From the NCBI GenBank assembly GCA_018806915.1, contig JAGKQI010000084.1:558001-622000 (forward strand): a stretch of 64,000 nt of DNA, written 5' to 3'. Position 1 is the first letter of the stretch. Each line of letters begins with the position of its first letter. The stretch is from Phytophthora colocasiae. Lineage: Eukaryota > Oomycota > Peronosporomycetes > Peronosporales > Peronosporaceae. The notes below the pieces were generated by a model. The model was not told the DNA's origin. It ran no database searches and saw nothing but the letters and a program-made list of their open reading frames with translations. Made by a program: the position numbers and the translations under genes. Of this stretch, positions 1 to 8,794 are shown one piece after another.

Positions 1-271
1 GTTGCACGAGGTGGCCGATCCCGTCGATCTCCTGCAACACATTATTATCCAGTTGCAACTTGACAAGATGCCGCAATGTCTCGAGGTTTTCCATCTTGAA
101 AATGTTCTGGAACGACAACGATAGCGTCTGGAGCTTGATAAAGTCCACACTCTGGTCGGCTTCATTGATCGCGTTGTTATTGGCAGGATCCAGGTCAGCA
201 CAGGCCACTTTCTTGATCAGTTCGTCACTGATCACAGCCACTTCGGCATGTCGGATCCCCAGTCGATGCAT
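1..271 (-). CDS. Dynein regulatory complex subunit 3-like (LRRC48/DRC3), 5' part
   Basis: The minus strand reads a leucine-rich protein that leaves the window at base 1. About 90 residues are visible, beginning MHRLGIRHAEVAVISDELIK and reaching the first leucine-rich repeats (LSLSFQNIFKMENLETL, then LVKLQLDNNVLQEIDGIGHL). This order, a short helical lead followed by LQLxxNxLxxIxGL repeats, is that of DRC3, a nexin-dynein regulatory complex subunit of motile axonemes. The ATG at 271 is the only in-frame Met, but the frame stays open upstream to a TAG near 398, so the true start or a 5' exon could lie further up. The gene is divergent from the kinase at 442. It implies a flagellated stage such as zoospores. 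Assignment rests on motif similarity only. Confidence 0.6.
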   Translation of the reverse strand, partial: MHRLGIRHAEVAVISDELIKKVACADLDPANNNAINEADQSVDFIKLQTLSLSFQNIFKMENLETLRHLVKLQLDNNVLQEIDGIGHLVQ

Positions 272-441
272 AATTTGCTCCGTCCCTAGGTGGGATTGGA
301 TTGAATGCGACGAGACACCAAATGCGATGCCTTCAACCACCCCCGTTCTACCTGAAATAGGGGTCGAAACGGCTTCATATTGAGCTTTCAAAGCTGTCTA
401 ATGACATTCATTGCGGAATTTCCAAGCTTCGACTATTGACA

Positions 442-2901
442 ATGGGCTGCGTCAGTTCCGTACATCGACAGTTGGCCGAAGAAAATGCTGAATTATCCCG
501 CAGTGCTTCGTCTCAATCTGTGCATTTCCCTAAGACTCCCAGTGTAGCTCAAGTGCATGAAGGAGTTTTATCCGAGATGGTTCGATTCCGACGCCCAAAT
601 ATCCGCGATTCGGCTGGATTTGACGTGGTTGACAGTGACGAAGTGACACTGCGGATTCAACAGGGTGGGATATCCGATGAGCCTCAATTACGACCGGAAG
701 AGCAACAAGCGGTAGTTTCTGCTCTACGGGAGAACGTCATCTTCTCCTGTATGCAGACCGAGCAGCTCCAGTCACTGGCTAATTGTATGTTCATCCAAGT
801 CGTCAAAGCAGGAGAGACCGTCATTACGGAAGGTGAGATCGGGGATAAATTCTACGTTGTACGCTCTGGACGATTCGATGTTGTGGCTAGCAATGGCCAC
901 ACAATTAACCGGTTGGTAGAAGGTTCTACCTTTGGTGAGCTGGGGTTAATCTACCGAGCCAAACGCACGGCCACAGTCATCGCCGACCCGAAAATCTCCA
1001 GTTCGTTGTTCGCTCTACCTGGGAAATATTTCCGATATGTTGCAGCTCAGCGATCTCTAGAAACGTTTCAAAGTTCTCTTGATGCACTGAAAAAAGTGAA
1101 ACTACTCAGTAGTTTGACTACGGAACAACTCGAGATGGTCGCGACGTCCGTCTCCCAACTGCAATATCGACCAGGAGATACGATCGTACACAAGGGGGAG
1201 CCGGGACTTGTGATGTACATGATCCAAGCTGGTACAGTCGTGTGTCATGACATTGGCAGTGGTAGTGCAGCTATCGCCAAGGTAGAATTGAAAGAGGGAG
1301 ACTACTTTGGAGAACGGGCTTTATTATCTGCTGAACCTCGATCCGCTACAGTTGTGGCTAAGACGGATGTCCGTGTGATCGCTCTGGACCAAACTACCTT
1401 CACTTCATTACTGGGCCCATTACAACAAGTGCTGGACTACAACCGGATGCTTCGTACATTGGAAAGTATTCAAGTGATCAGGAAAGTTCCGTACACTTTG
1501 AAGAAGAAACTACTGGATTCAGCGCGTGTTGTGCATTTCGAACCGAATGAAACGATCGTGAATGAAGGAGATAGCGGAGAGACATTCTACATCCTCAAAG
1601 AAGGGGAAGCCAAAGTGTTACAACAGCCCAAATCTCAAACTTCGTCACCCGTTTCTTCCCCACTCTACCAGGTAGTACCATTAAATAATGGAGAACCCCC
1701 CTCTCCACCTGCTCTTGAAGTCGCTCGTGTTCTACCTGGAGATACTTTTGGAGAATTGGCAATCTTGGATCGACGTCAACAACCTGCATCTATTGTTGCG
1801 TGCACAAAAGTGGAGTGTTTCGCGCTAACCAGTCGAGATTTTGAGAATATCTTTGAATCTGTCAAGGACGATCTGTACGATCTGGCCAGGAAGAAGGAGA
1901 TTGTCAGCAGTGATAAACTCTTCGCTCACAGTATCACTTTATCCAGTCTCAAGTATATCTGCGCTATTGGCATGGGATCTTTCGGTGTTGTACACATGGC
2001 AGAACACGTTCCTACCGGTAGATTCGTGGCTGTGAAGGAAATGTGGAAGGCACGACTAGAAAATCTACGACAGATACACCACATTTCGAGTGAGAAGAAG
2101 TTACTGATGCAGATCGACTCGCAATTCCTGCTTAAATGCTACGCCACGTTGCAAGATGAGAAGAAAATCTACTTTATCACGGAGCTTTTGGTGGGTGGAG
2201 AGCTTTTCCGTCGTATCGTAACCCCTTCGGGACTACCAGTTCTACTTTCCCAACGTGATACGAGATTCTACGCTGCTTGCTGTATCAAAGGACTGGAATA
2301 CCTGCACGAACACAACTTTATCTACCGCGACTTAAAACCAGAGAATATCCTGTTGGATTCCAAAGGATATGCCAAGTTAGTGGATTTTGGATTTGCCAAG
2401 AAATTGACTGGCAAAACGTACACACTATGCGGTACACCGGAATATCTCGCTCCTGAAATTATCCTGGGCATTGGTCATGGCGTGGCTGTGGATTGTTGGG
2501 GGCTTGGGGTTTTAATCTATGAAATGATCGTTGGGGATTCGCCCTTCTCCTCACCGGACGAAGATCATCTCGCAGTCTGTCGAAATATCCTGCATGGCTA
2601 CATTATCTGGCCTCCAAACTGCGATCCGGGCTGGAAATCCGCAGTACAATCCTTGCTTCAACGTCAACCAGAGAGACGAGCGTCTATGATTGCAGGTTCT
2701 TTGCTGGATATCCGTCGGGAGAAGTGGTTTGCTAACTTTGACTGGCAATCCTTCACACAACGGAGGATGGCTACACCGTGGATCCCGGATGTTTCAAGCG
2801 AAATCGACACGAAATATTTCCCCCACGTGACAAAAGAAGAACTCGCTGACTTTGAATCTTGGAAGAACCGCAAACCAGCAAGCAACTGGGAAGATTTCTA
2901 G
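442..2901 (+). CDS. Cyclic-nucleotide-dependent protein kinase (PKG-like), three cNMP-binding domains, acylated N-terminus
   Basis: This is an 819-residue single-exon kinase. The start is the ATG at 442, giving MGCVSS, a myristoylation (Gly2) plus palmitoylation (Cys3) signal; an in-frame TTG at 436 is less likely. Three cyclic-nucleotide-binding domains occupy roughly residues 90-485. Their phosphate-binding cassettes read FGELGLIYRAKRTATV, FGERALLSAEPRSATV and FGELAILDRRQQPASIV; the first has the cGMP-type RTAT, the third lacks the key Arg. The AGC kinase domain (about 505-770) has GMGSFG, VAVK, YRDLKPEN, DFG and activation loop TLCGTPEYLAPE. An AGC tail follows (FANFDW onward). PKG phosphorylates Ser/Thr targets when the regulatory domains bind cGMP. 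Membrane anchoring is inferred from the N-terminus. A fungal/animal PKA arrangement is excluded because regulatory and catalytic parts are fused. Confidence 0.93.
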   Translation: MGCVSSVHRQLAEENAELSRSASSQSVHFPKTPSVAQVHEGVLSEMVRFRRPNIRDSAGFDVVDSDEVTLRIQQGGISDEPQLRPEEQQAVVSALRENVIFSCMQTEQLQSLANCMFIQVVKAGETVITEGEIGDKFYVVRSGRFDVVASNGHTINRLVEGSTFGELGLIYRAKRTATVIADPKISSSLFALPGKYFRYVAAQRSLETFQSSLDALKKVKLLSSLTTEQLEMVATSVSQLQYRPGDTIVHKGEPGLVMYMIQAGTVVCHDIGSGSAAIAKVELKEGDYFGERALLSAEPRSATVVAKTDVRVIALDQTTFTSLLGPLQQVLDYNRMLRTLESIQVIRKVPYTLKKKLLDSARVVHFEPNETIVNEGDSGETFYILKEGEAKVLQQPKSQTSSPVSSPLYQVVPLNNGEPPSPPALEVARVLPGDTFGELAILDRRQQPASIVACTKVECFALTSRDFENIFESVKDDLYDLARKKEIVSSDKLFAHSITLSSLKYICAIGMGSFGVVHMAEHVPTGRFVAVKEMWKARLENLRQIHHISSEKKLLMQIDSQFLLKCYATLQDEKKIYFITELLVGGELFRRIVTPSGLPVLLSQRDTRFYAACCIKGLEYLHEHNFIYRDLKPENILLDSKGYAKLVDFGFAKKLTGKTYTLCGTPEYLAPEIILGIGHGVAVDCWGLGVLIYEMIVGDSPFSSPDEDHLAVCRNILHGYIIWPPNCDPGWKSAVQSLLQRQPERRASMIAGSLLDIRREKWFANFDWQSFTQRRMATPWIPDVSSEIDTKYFPHVTKEELADFESWKNRKPASNWEDF

Positions 2902-2933
2902 CGAATAAAATGTTCTATAGTCTTGATATTCTA

Positions 2934-4030
2934 TCATACTTGAACAGGTTTCTTCTCGTCCTCGTTAGATTTTTCCTCTTCGTCTTCAATTGAAATATCC
3001 TTGGATAAAATCGCCGATGGGTGTTTTTTCAGCGGAGCCAATCTCGCTGATTCAAGATATTCCTCCACATCCAGAGCTACTTCAACCGATTGAACCGTAT
3101 CGTTCCTCCTGCTCGAAACCACCTGCGTCTTCATATCCACCACTGGAGCTGGAACATCCGCGACTACCGCCGTCTCGTACATCCGACGTAGCAATTGCTG
3201 GAAGCGTCGGAATTTGTTGGTCACGTGGGAAATCACTAGAACTGCCAATACGGGGTACAAAACCCCTCCAGCAATTAAAAAATACACGCAAAGTCCCATT
3301 TGCCAGCACGAGCGGCCAGAGTTATTGTCGGAGCAGCGATTGAATTGATCCTTGTAGAACGTCGAGTTAATAATGAGGCGAAAGACGAAAAAGTACCACA
3401 CCATCGCAGACACGAGACACCCGACCCCATTGAACACACACAAGTGCATCAAATAATTGTCCGCAATGGTACAATGTCTCGTCGTGATCAAGTGAAGAGC
3501 CCAAACAACCACCACTACAGCCAACCCCGCCATTACCGATAACATCAACTGCAGGAAAGTCATCGCTGGTCCGCAATAAACCTCCAATACTTGACAATAT
3601 TGCTTGTGTAGCTCTCCAACTGCATTTGCACAGAAATTCTGCTGCGTAGAGCTGTCATAGCATGAAAAAAATGAATTCATAATATAACAATTTGAAAAAA
3701 AAAAAAAAACCACTGTACCATTGGTCACTGTAGGTTTCTGCTCCACTCTCTTGAGGTGGCACCCAGAGTGAATTCCCTGGATCAAACCGAGGATCCCCCA
3801 CATGTTCGGTATAGTTTAGCCACAGTCCCATGCCTTGCGAGTAGTAAATGGTCTCGTTGCGCTCTCCGGACTGGGATATCCATTGGGGTACCAGTGTTGT
3901 GTACCATACCAATGGTACCAAAACACTAGCCAGCAACACCACTGCAGTAGGAAAAAATGAGTTAAAACACAATATAATAACAATTCCAGAGTGTTAGTGA
4001 CGTACCGGAGAGCTGTAGCAAGTTCTTCAT
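2934..4030 (-). CDS. Four-transmembrane protein, three exons, claudin/PMP22-like layout
   Basis: Predicted CDS joins 4030-4006, 3941-3719 and 3651-2934, giving 966 nt and 321 residues in one frame. Both introns follow GT-AG (GTACGT...CTGCAG and GTACAG...GACAG); the second contains a 14-base T run on the coding strand. The protein has a TM near the N-terminus (VVLLASVLVPLVWYTTLV), an extracellular-type loop with N-glycosylation sequons (NET, NYT), a GLW triplet and later Cys residues, then three more TMs (around FLQLMLSVMAGLAVVVVVW, LCVFNGVGCLVSAMVWYFFV and VYFLIAGGVLYPVLAVLVI) and an acidic C-terminal tail. One TM, loop, three TMs is the claudin/PMP22/tetraspan plan, but I do not recognise the family. 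Convergent with the upstream kinase gene. Confidence 0.75.
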
Positions 4031-4488
4031 GGTGTGCAGAATGCTAGAGTGAACTGCTCGAATGGATTTTAAGCAAGCGAAACTGATATGGGGTAACCAG
4101 GGTACAAATGAGGATACGAAACGTACCCCATAATGAAACCAAGTGTTAGTGTATACTGTATACTTCTGGTACTGATTTAGGTTCATTAGTACAGGATATC
4201 CTTGGATGTACTTTTGGAATTCGGCGGGGCAAGAACACCTTATCTCTTGGGTTTAAATGCAAACTCGTCGTTGGTCTTGCCCAGCGGCAGACATCGCATT
4301 TCATCACCAAACAAAACTTCAATATCATCCAGCGGTCCGACAAAAAGAGTTTCTTCTACAAGCTTACATGTGCGTGTTGTTTTTTTGTGAATAAATGTCA
4401 TATCCACAAAGTGGATTTTCGTGGTGGTTGCATACATTCGTCACGCAAGTCAAGTATTTTGGACGCCTGCACACTCAAGATACCAGCT
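4031..4488. promoter_or_regulatory. Divergent intergenic region
   Basis: About 460 bp lie between the start of the four-TM gene (minus) and the MGC gene (plus), so both promoters should be here. Short ORFs on both strands are out of context and look like chance. No recognisable repeat or core motif was identified. Confidence 0.4.
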
Positions 4489-5028
4489 ATGGGTTGCGTA
4501 TTGAGCTGCAGTCGAGATCAGGGTGCCATCAGTACGACACAGAAGACTCATACACATCCACACCCATGTACTAACCGGGAGAAGACCAAATCACCACCAT
4601 CACAAACTACAAGCAAGAAGAAGAGGAAGCAACGTCACTTCGATGTGCCACGTAAGGGGAGGAAAGAGAGTTTCACCAAGTACATCCCCGGATATGTCCC
4701 CACCGTGTCGGTCGAAGACCCTGAATTATTTGGTGTATTCGATGCTGTTGAATACGTCGACCCGTACACCGTCGCGAGAGAAGAGCTGCAGCACCCCAGT
4801 AAACCAGTGATCTCGCCTGAACAAATTCCCACAAACCCAATTATTGACACTCGGAACCGAACAAGCACACATGCGAACGTTATTCAAACGAGGCAAATAT
4901 ACCAGGAACAAAGCTGCACCACCTCCTCTCAGAAAAGCAATCACTACTACAGCGACAACGTGTGTCTGTACGAGAGTGAGCACCACGGACACAATGACGT
5001 ACTTCACTCTGAAAACGGGTGTGAATAA
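4489..5028 (+). CDS. Small acylated protein of unknown function (MGCVLSC start)
   Basis: A 179-residue ORF beginning MGCVLSCSRDQ, the classic dual-acylation signal with Gly2 for myristate and Cys3/Cys7 for palmitate. An upstream in-frame ATG at 4387 would add 34 residues and bury this signal, so 4489 is preferred. A basic stretch (SKKKRKQRHFDVPRKGRK, residues about 42-60) follows, and could aid membrane binding or act as an NLS. The rest is polar, rich in Thr, His and Asn, with no known domain. The stop codon TAA lies inside an AATAAA hexamer at about 5024-5029, a likely poly(A) signal. The protein resembles, in layout only, the MGN small proteins at 8235, 14770 and 45601. Confidence 0.65.
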   Translation: MGCVLSCSRDQGAISTTQKTHTHPHPCTNREKTKSPPSQTTSKKKRKQRHFDVPRKGRKESFTKYIPGYVPTVSVEDPELFGVFDAVEYVDPYTVAREELQHPSKPVISPEQIPTNPIIDTRNRTSTHANVIQTRQIYQEQSCTTSSQKSNHYYSDNVCLYESEHHGHNDVLHSENGCE

Positions 5029-5449
5029 AAAGCGATAGCTTCAGTGCTTTAGTGGCTTCTATCATCAGGCTTCTATATCTTTTATGGCTTCACACTTCGA
5101 CCCCCTTGGATAGCTCTTGGCCTTCACTTCTGAATTCACACATATCCCCACATCAGGGGTCTGAATAAAAAATTTCAGTATCGATAAAATCAGTTTCTAA
5201 AAATAAAAAAACGGATTACTGGGATATTCACAAAAAATAAAATATGATATTTCTCGAAAATTGCAATACAATATAACATAAGTGCTTGCATAGCAATGGC
5301 AAGACACAATTGAACTGATGGACGTCCTAACCCGAGAAGCCAGCTCTTTTGCGTTCATTATACTCCATACTGACCACCTAACTACCTTAAATCACTGGAC
5401 ACGTACGAATCCTTTTGCATGGTGACCTTTTCATTCTCAAAAACTCCCG
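5029..5449. other. Intergenic, AT-rich
   Basis: About 420 bp without a supported gene. Several AATAAA-like hexamers lie near 5164-5240, consistent with 3' end formation of the upstream gene. Nothing else was recognised. Confidence 0.5.
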
Positions 5450-5727
5450 CTCAGTCTAAACAATGACGAAGGAGCAGCACATCGCAAGCTCCTCGAGCTG
5501 CTGGAGCACATGAAGAAGTTCCAGAGCATCACTAAGAAGCTGCAGTGCGACGATATCGATTTGGCGGATGTCCGCCTGCTTTTTGACTCGGTTATTAGCG
5601 AGTACCCCACGATGCGTGCCCAGCTTAACGCGAACGCTAGTATAGTCCACTCTCCTATATTTGAAGCGGCAGCCGTCAAAGTGATCAACGGTGGCACGCT
5701 TTCAAAGGCTGAGGCAGATGCGGTGAA
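5450..5727 (+). pseudogene. hAT-type transposase-like relic, part 1 (split by MULE)
   Basis: Open reading frame fragment without its own start: a helical stretch (RKLLELLEHMKKFQSITKKL), then VRLLFDSVISEYPTM and IVHSPIFEAAAVKVINGG. This matches my recollection of a repetitive oomycete protein family ending in a hAT-type dimerisation region. The frame breaks at 5727, where a MULE is inserted; the continuation resumes at 7778 in matching phase (residues DAVK then AFEVAKCEDK). It is transposon-derived rather than a host gene. Confidence 0.6.
5720..5727. repeat. Target-site duplication, left copy (GCGGTGAA)
   Basis: Eight-base GCGGTGAA immediately before the MULE; the identical right copy is at 7770-7777. 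An 8-9 bp duplication is the norm for Mutator-like elements. Confidence 0.75.
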
Positions 5728-5841
5728 CGAAGGATTTTAAATGGACCAATACCCGCCCTGGTCAAATCGGATCAAAACGTCAATTCGGACTTGATCAAAG
5801 GTTTTGAACACGATTAGGGCTTTAAGTACGAATTTGGTTGG

Positions 5842-6817
5842 TTGACCAACAGCGGCATTCGCTCTTCTTCCTCCCACGCCACGAAGCACCGCTACGTAAG
5901 TGCAATGGACAGCCAAGATACTTTCACCCCCCAAGGAAGTTCCCCACGTCATCCTGCGTGCAGTAGTTCCAATGACCGTGTATTCAATCCACCTAGTTCG
6001 GCGAGAAGTCGCCACGAAAGGCGCGATCGCCGTGGCCACTCGAAGCAGCGACATCGATCTTTCAGTGCTGGGCGCTCGACGGGATTCAGCCCTCAGCACC
6101 GCCCTAGTTTGCGCCCTCGTTGTCGGTCTTCTTTGAGTCGTAGTTCCTCCAACCATCGACGGAGTGTGCCACGCCGTTCAAGATCCCTAAGCCGCTCATG
6201 CAGCCGAGAAAGCCGCGCGCTTTAACTACCGACGAAGTCGCTCAAGTCGCCGACCGCGGCGTTCGACCAGTCCTTCGCGTCGCATTGGAAGGTCAAGCCG
6301 CCGACGTAGTCTCTCAAGTTGTCAGAGCTCATGTGGCAGCTCTCGGAGTCAGAGGGCTAGTCGTCCAAGGTGTCGCTCCAGCAGCTCAAGCATCTGTGGT
6401 GGCACTTGTAGACGTAGTTCAAGCCCAAGAAGACGCTTTACACCATCGCCTTATCGTTCCAGGCGCACATATTCCAGCGACACTGGACGCCCTCGGTCAC
6501 GACGAATGCCAAGTCCACACAGCAGTGATACAAGCGTATCCGGACGCGCAGAGCGTAACAACCCAACACGGAGGCGTTTGTGGGATTGGGGTGGTACGAT
6601 GCAGAGTTCTATACCTCGAGGTGAAGCCTTCAGAGTGACTAACCGTCCTGTTACAAACGTCAAGCGCACGGATAAGCGGACTGTCCTTCATGCAGGGGGA
6701 TATGCTTACACTGGTTACACCAAGTCGGAGAAGAGGATATCGTACAGATGCATTCAATATAGAAGCAGCGCGGGGTGCAAGGCGAAGCTACATTTTATCA
6801 TCAAGATAAACAATTAA
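5842..6817 (+). pseudogene. RS-rich FLYWCH zinc-finger transposon protein, frameshifted
   Basis: From 5842 the frame encodes an Arg/Ser-rich protein (many SRS, RRSRSLSRS motifs) that stops at 6225. The adjacent frame from about 6221 continues the same RS composition and runs to 6817, ending in a FLYWCH-like module: RVTNRPVTNV, then LHAGGYAYTGY, ISYRCIQYRSSAGCKAKL. The change of frame between 6191 and 6225 is most simply a one- or two-base indel. FLYWCH domains bind DNA and are common in MULE transposases. The RS-rich leader is unusual. Confidence 0.6.
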
Positions 6818-7180
6818 GAGTTTTCAGGTGAACATGTATGCTCAATCAAGCGCACGGTAACTGCACCTGGAGTTGATGTCGTGGAGGCGATGAAAGAGCG
6901 AACTGATGATCTGGCAATATTGCAAATGAATTTGACGGCAGAGCGTGTTTTTGGAAGCAAAAAAGAGAAGATTTATACCTGAAGAAGTCTTAGTAGTCCA
7001 GCGTGAGCAAGTCATCCGAAGCGCACATAGGGCTAGACGAAGACACTTTGGAGCCGACCTGCACGGCGTTGTTGAAGTTCCTCCTGAGTGGCAAGTAAAA
7101 GCAGCCCGAGTGACGTCGCGGCCTACTCCAAGTTGTCAGCGTATGTGGGGACGGAATAGCGGCATGTTCGCGCCTTAGTC

Positions 7181-7700
7181 ATGTTCGAATAGAAGATCAT
7201 CAGGAGAGAGAACTTGTCGTTTTTGCTTATTTGTTGCTCTCAGTAGTTATAGTCATCACATTAATTTGCACTTCCACCAGCACCGTAGCTCTACATAGTT
7301 GACATCCGTAGCTATTTATCTTGTCGTTAGGGTCAGGAACAATACAACAGATGAAGTCTTCGCCTCGCAAGAACTTCCGACGCTGGTATCTGCATACCCT
7401 TCAGCCCAGAGGTACCAGGTTGGCTATTGTATAAGGTCAATTATCGTGTTGCTAGTGAACTGTTGACACTGCTGACAATACTTTGCTCAGCCCCTTAATT
7501 AGCTACCTACAGCTCACTTTATAATATAAGTGCCGTTTATGATTAAGTGATCCACACACACCGCACAGCTTCGCGACCTCACCGACCTCCCTCTTTCCAG
7601 AAGGTTACAAGTACGGCAATGCGTGGGGGGGGTCAAATGCTGTATGCATTGTACGTGATGGACTGTGGAATTCATTGATCAACTTCGATCAATAACCCAC
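7181..7700. other. 3' non-coding part of the MULE
   Basis: About 520 bp between the last recognisable coding remnant and the right inverted end. No ORF or internal repeat was identified apart from a run of nine G at 7624-7632. Confidence 0.4.
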
Positions 7701-7769
7701 CTGGTCAATGGAATTGGTCAATTGATCGGTTTTGACCTGTACCGGCGTTGGTCCAAATAAAAGTCTACC

Positions 7770-7777
7770 GCGGTGAA
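7770..7777. repeat. Target-site duplication, right copy (GCGGTGAA)
   Basis: Identical to 5720-5727; marks the right boundary of the MULE. Confidence 0.75.
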
Positions 7778-8124
7778 GGCATTCGAGGTGGCGAAGTGTG
7801 AAGACAAGCGCAAGAAACGCCAAGATGACTACGCGACGCGGATTCTTCTTGCTGGGCCAAACAAGCGTCCCAGTCGTGCCAACTACAGTCTGCTGTTGAA
7901 GGAACTGCCGCCGACTTCGAATGCATGTGAGCGTTTTTTTTTCACAGTGCAAGCTTGTGCTCACCCCCCAACGCACTTGTATGCTCCCAGCGAATTTTGA
8001 ACTCGTCATGTTTCTTCGTGCGAACAGGAATATGTGGGATGTAACGACATTGGCATCAGTTGGTAGCATTAATTCATATTGCAGTTATTGCGGCCGCTTT
8101 TATTATTGCAGCGTGTTGTATTGA
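7778..8124 (+). pseudogene. hAT-type transposase-like relic, part 2 (dimerisation region)
   Basis: Continuation of the fragment at 5450. One frame reads AFEVAKCEDKRKKR ... LPPTSNACERFF and the next frame continues CKLVLTPQRTCMLPANFELV MFLRANRNMWDVTT. The PTSN-x-CER...CKLVLTPQR...L...MFLR-N pattern is the conserved C-terminal hAT dimerisation motif. A frameshift lies near 7930 in a run of eight T. The relic was therefore already decaying, or has decayed since the MULE insertion. Confidence 0.7.
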
Positions 8125-8234
8125 GATTATTACTACTGCAGCAACTACAGCCAATTCCGTGTAATACTGAATTGGACAAGGCCTGCCCCACATCTACAGT
8201 AAAATAATACTCTCACTAGTTAATTCCAGCGGCG

Positions 8235-8624
8235 ATGGGGAATATATCTGGGTGCTACAAGGACAGTGACAAGAACGTCAGCAAAACTACCAGTTCCACG
8301 ACCACTGACACTGGAAATGACTGCAAGGCACTGACTCCTCCAGCTCGCGCTGAAGAAAGCCAACCAGATGAAAGTAACTCAACGATGTGTAATAAGAGCC
8401 CTAAGATAAGCAGCAGCTACACGTCAACTGTGAGTTCTGATGCCACCACACGTCGGAACTACGGAAACTATCGTTACCACAACTCGGACTACAACTACAA
8501 CCACCGACCACTTTTGTGTGCCCCAGGAACTGGTATGAGCGGCAGCATAGGAGGGGGCTTTGGTGGTGGAATGGGGGGAGGAGGCGGTGGTGGATGCGGT
8601 GGTGGATGCGGTGGTGGATGCTGA
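8235..8624 (+). CDS. Small acylated glycine/cysteine-rich protein, MGN family
   Basis: A 129-residue ORF starting MGNISGCYKDSDKN. Gly2 is a myristoylation signal and Cys7 a palmitoylation candidate. The middle is Ser/Thr/Asn-rich. An NYGNYRYHNSDYNYN segment is followed by a Gly-rich tail ending in CGGG repeats with a terminal Cys, encoded by 12-bp direct repeats near 8592-8621. The first eleven residues match the starts of the 14770 and 45601 proteins (MGN-[IV]-x2-C-[YF]-K). Function unknown. The gene lies 170 bp upstream of the SAMHD1-like start. Confidence 0.7.
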   Translation: MGNISGCYKDSDKNVSKTTSSTTTDTGNDCKALTPPARAEESQPDESNSTMCNKSPKISSSYTSTVSSDATTRRNYGNYRYHNSDYNYNHRPLLCAPGTGMSGSIGGGFGGGMGGGGGGGCGGGCGGGC

Positions 8625-8794
8625 GGTGGATCCGTTTTTTTAGTTGCCTTTTTCGACCCAAGCAGAAAAAAAGATCAATACAAAATCCAAGTTTAACAAA
8701 GAGTGATTGTCAAGGAAACATTTGTCCAGATTACACTTGTTTTTTGTATGCAAATTTCAACTTCAACTTGCGGCCATTCCGCATTCGGAACGCC

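Larger units (their letters stand above)
5728..7769 (+). mobile_element. Mutator-like element (MULE) with FLYWCH-type protein, defective
   Basis: A 2042-bp element bounded by imperfect inverted ends of about 50-60 bp: the left end and the reverse complement of the right end share TTTTA, GGACCAA, GGTCAAA and GATCAA blocks at equal spacing. It is flanked by GCGGTGAA on both sides. Inside are an arginine-serine-rich frame and a FLYWCH zinc-finger segment (see 5842), then a decayed frame to about 7180 containing short recognisable stretches such as DVVEAMKERTDDLA. No complete DDE transposase is present, so it is non-autonomous. It interrupts a hAT-like reading frame. Confidence 0.75.

Noticed and set aside
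6198..6638. 146-codon Ala/Val-rich ORF
   Set aside because: It overlaps the RS-rich transposon frame in another phase and has the composition expected of a shadow of Arg/Ser codons.
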